NCBI GenBank assembly: GCA_003354225.1
Contig: PIVH01000576.1
Span: forward strand, 1 to 5,432
Length of the DNA stretch: 5,432 nt
DNA from: Globobulimina sp.
Taxonomy: Eukaryota > Foraminifera > Rotaliida
Reading direction: 5' to 3'
In this document: piece after piece, positions 5,273 through 5,432 of the stretch
Position numbering within the stretch: the first letter of the stretch is position 1
How the letters are laid out: each line of letters starts with the position of its first letter
The notes under the pieces: generated by a model
Told to the model about the DNA's origin: nothing
Seen by the model: the letters and a program-made list of their open reading frames with translations, nothing else
The model's database searches: none
Position numbers and translations under genes: made by a program

Positions 5273-5432
5273 ATTTGATATCAAACAGATATCTATAACG
5301 TTCAACAAGTGGTACTGAATCAAAAAATAATTACTATTTCTTCACTTACTTTTCTTAAATCGATCAATCAGCGACGAGCAGACAGTCTTAGGACATTACG
5401 TAATCGATTTCGTAATATATTATAATAGACGC
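5273..5432 (-). promoter_or_regulatory. Upstream region of the Bcl-2-like gene
   Basis: On the minus strand an AT-rich TATTATAATATAT stretch (about 5427-5415) could serve as a TATA region. It is followed by ATTACGTAAT (5404-5395), a perfect 10-bp palindrome of the bZIP-binding type, and two ATCGAT hexamers (5403-5408, 5359-5364). No coding sequence is seen here. The stretch may approach the end of the element, but no terminal repeat can be recognised with one side only. Confidence 0.4.

Noticed and set aside
5315-5349. Possible 35-nt 5' UTR intron of the Bcl-2-like gene (GTAAGT ... GATTCAG)
   Set aside because: The splice signals are good, but 35 nt is below the usual minimum for animal introns and no coding frame depends on it.
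1-5432. CRISPR arrays, bacterial operon signals, terminal inverted repeats
   Set aside because: No regularly spaced repeats or Shine-Dalgarno-led genes are seen, and no long inverted repeat was found between the two ends of the window.

Overview
The window reads as part of a Polinton/Maverick-type (adintovirus-like) double-stranded DNA virus, either integrated in or drawn from an invertebrate animal genome. The evidence is a DDE integrase with a C-terminal chromodomain, a penton-type minor capsid protein, a Lys-rich core-like protein and a jelly-roll major capsid protein (MCP), all in one block. Eukaryotic features are strong: GT-AG introns, AATAAA signals, Kozak-type ATGGC starts and a tRNA-like Pol III unit. 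The host phylum cannot be named from the sequence. DNA polymerase B, protease, packaging ATPase and terminal inverted repeats are not in the window, so this is only a segment of the element.

Layout. From 3857 down to the left edge, four genes run on the minus strand: integrase, penton, core-like protein, MCP. They are packed tightly: integrase and penton overlap by 8 nt, penton and core are 29 nt apart, and the core stop and MCP start share one base (TAATG). The MCP is the surprise. Its frame is recovered only as four exons separated by three introns (215, 48 and 103 nt), all GT-AG and all phase 1. It also carries one in-frame TGA (1171-1173) and runs off the left edge. The largest MCP intron holds a well-folded tRNA-like unit (837-910) with an upstream TATA and a T-run terminator, flanked by 8-bp direct repeats that suggest insertion of a short mobile sequence.

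Right of a 355-bp divergent intergenic region lie two accessory genes that converge on each other. One (4213-4662, plus) encodes a 149-residue protein with a C-x2-C-x3-H-x5-H-x2-C cluster and no function I recognise. The other (4796-5272, minus) encodes a 158-residue Bcl-2 family protein with clear BH1 and BH2 motifs and no tail anchor, probably an inhibitor of host-cell apoptosis. They share a 133-bp intergenic stretch with poly(A) signals on both strands.

How the parts fit: the minus cluster supplies integration and virion structure, and the right-hand genes look like host-interaction genes. All six genes start ATG-GC (Met-Ala), which supports the start choices. The single nonsense codon in an otherwise well-kept MCP suggests a recently inactivated integrated copy, but the other five reading frames are intact.
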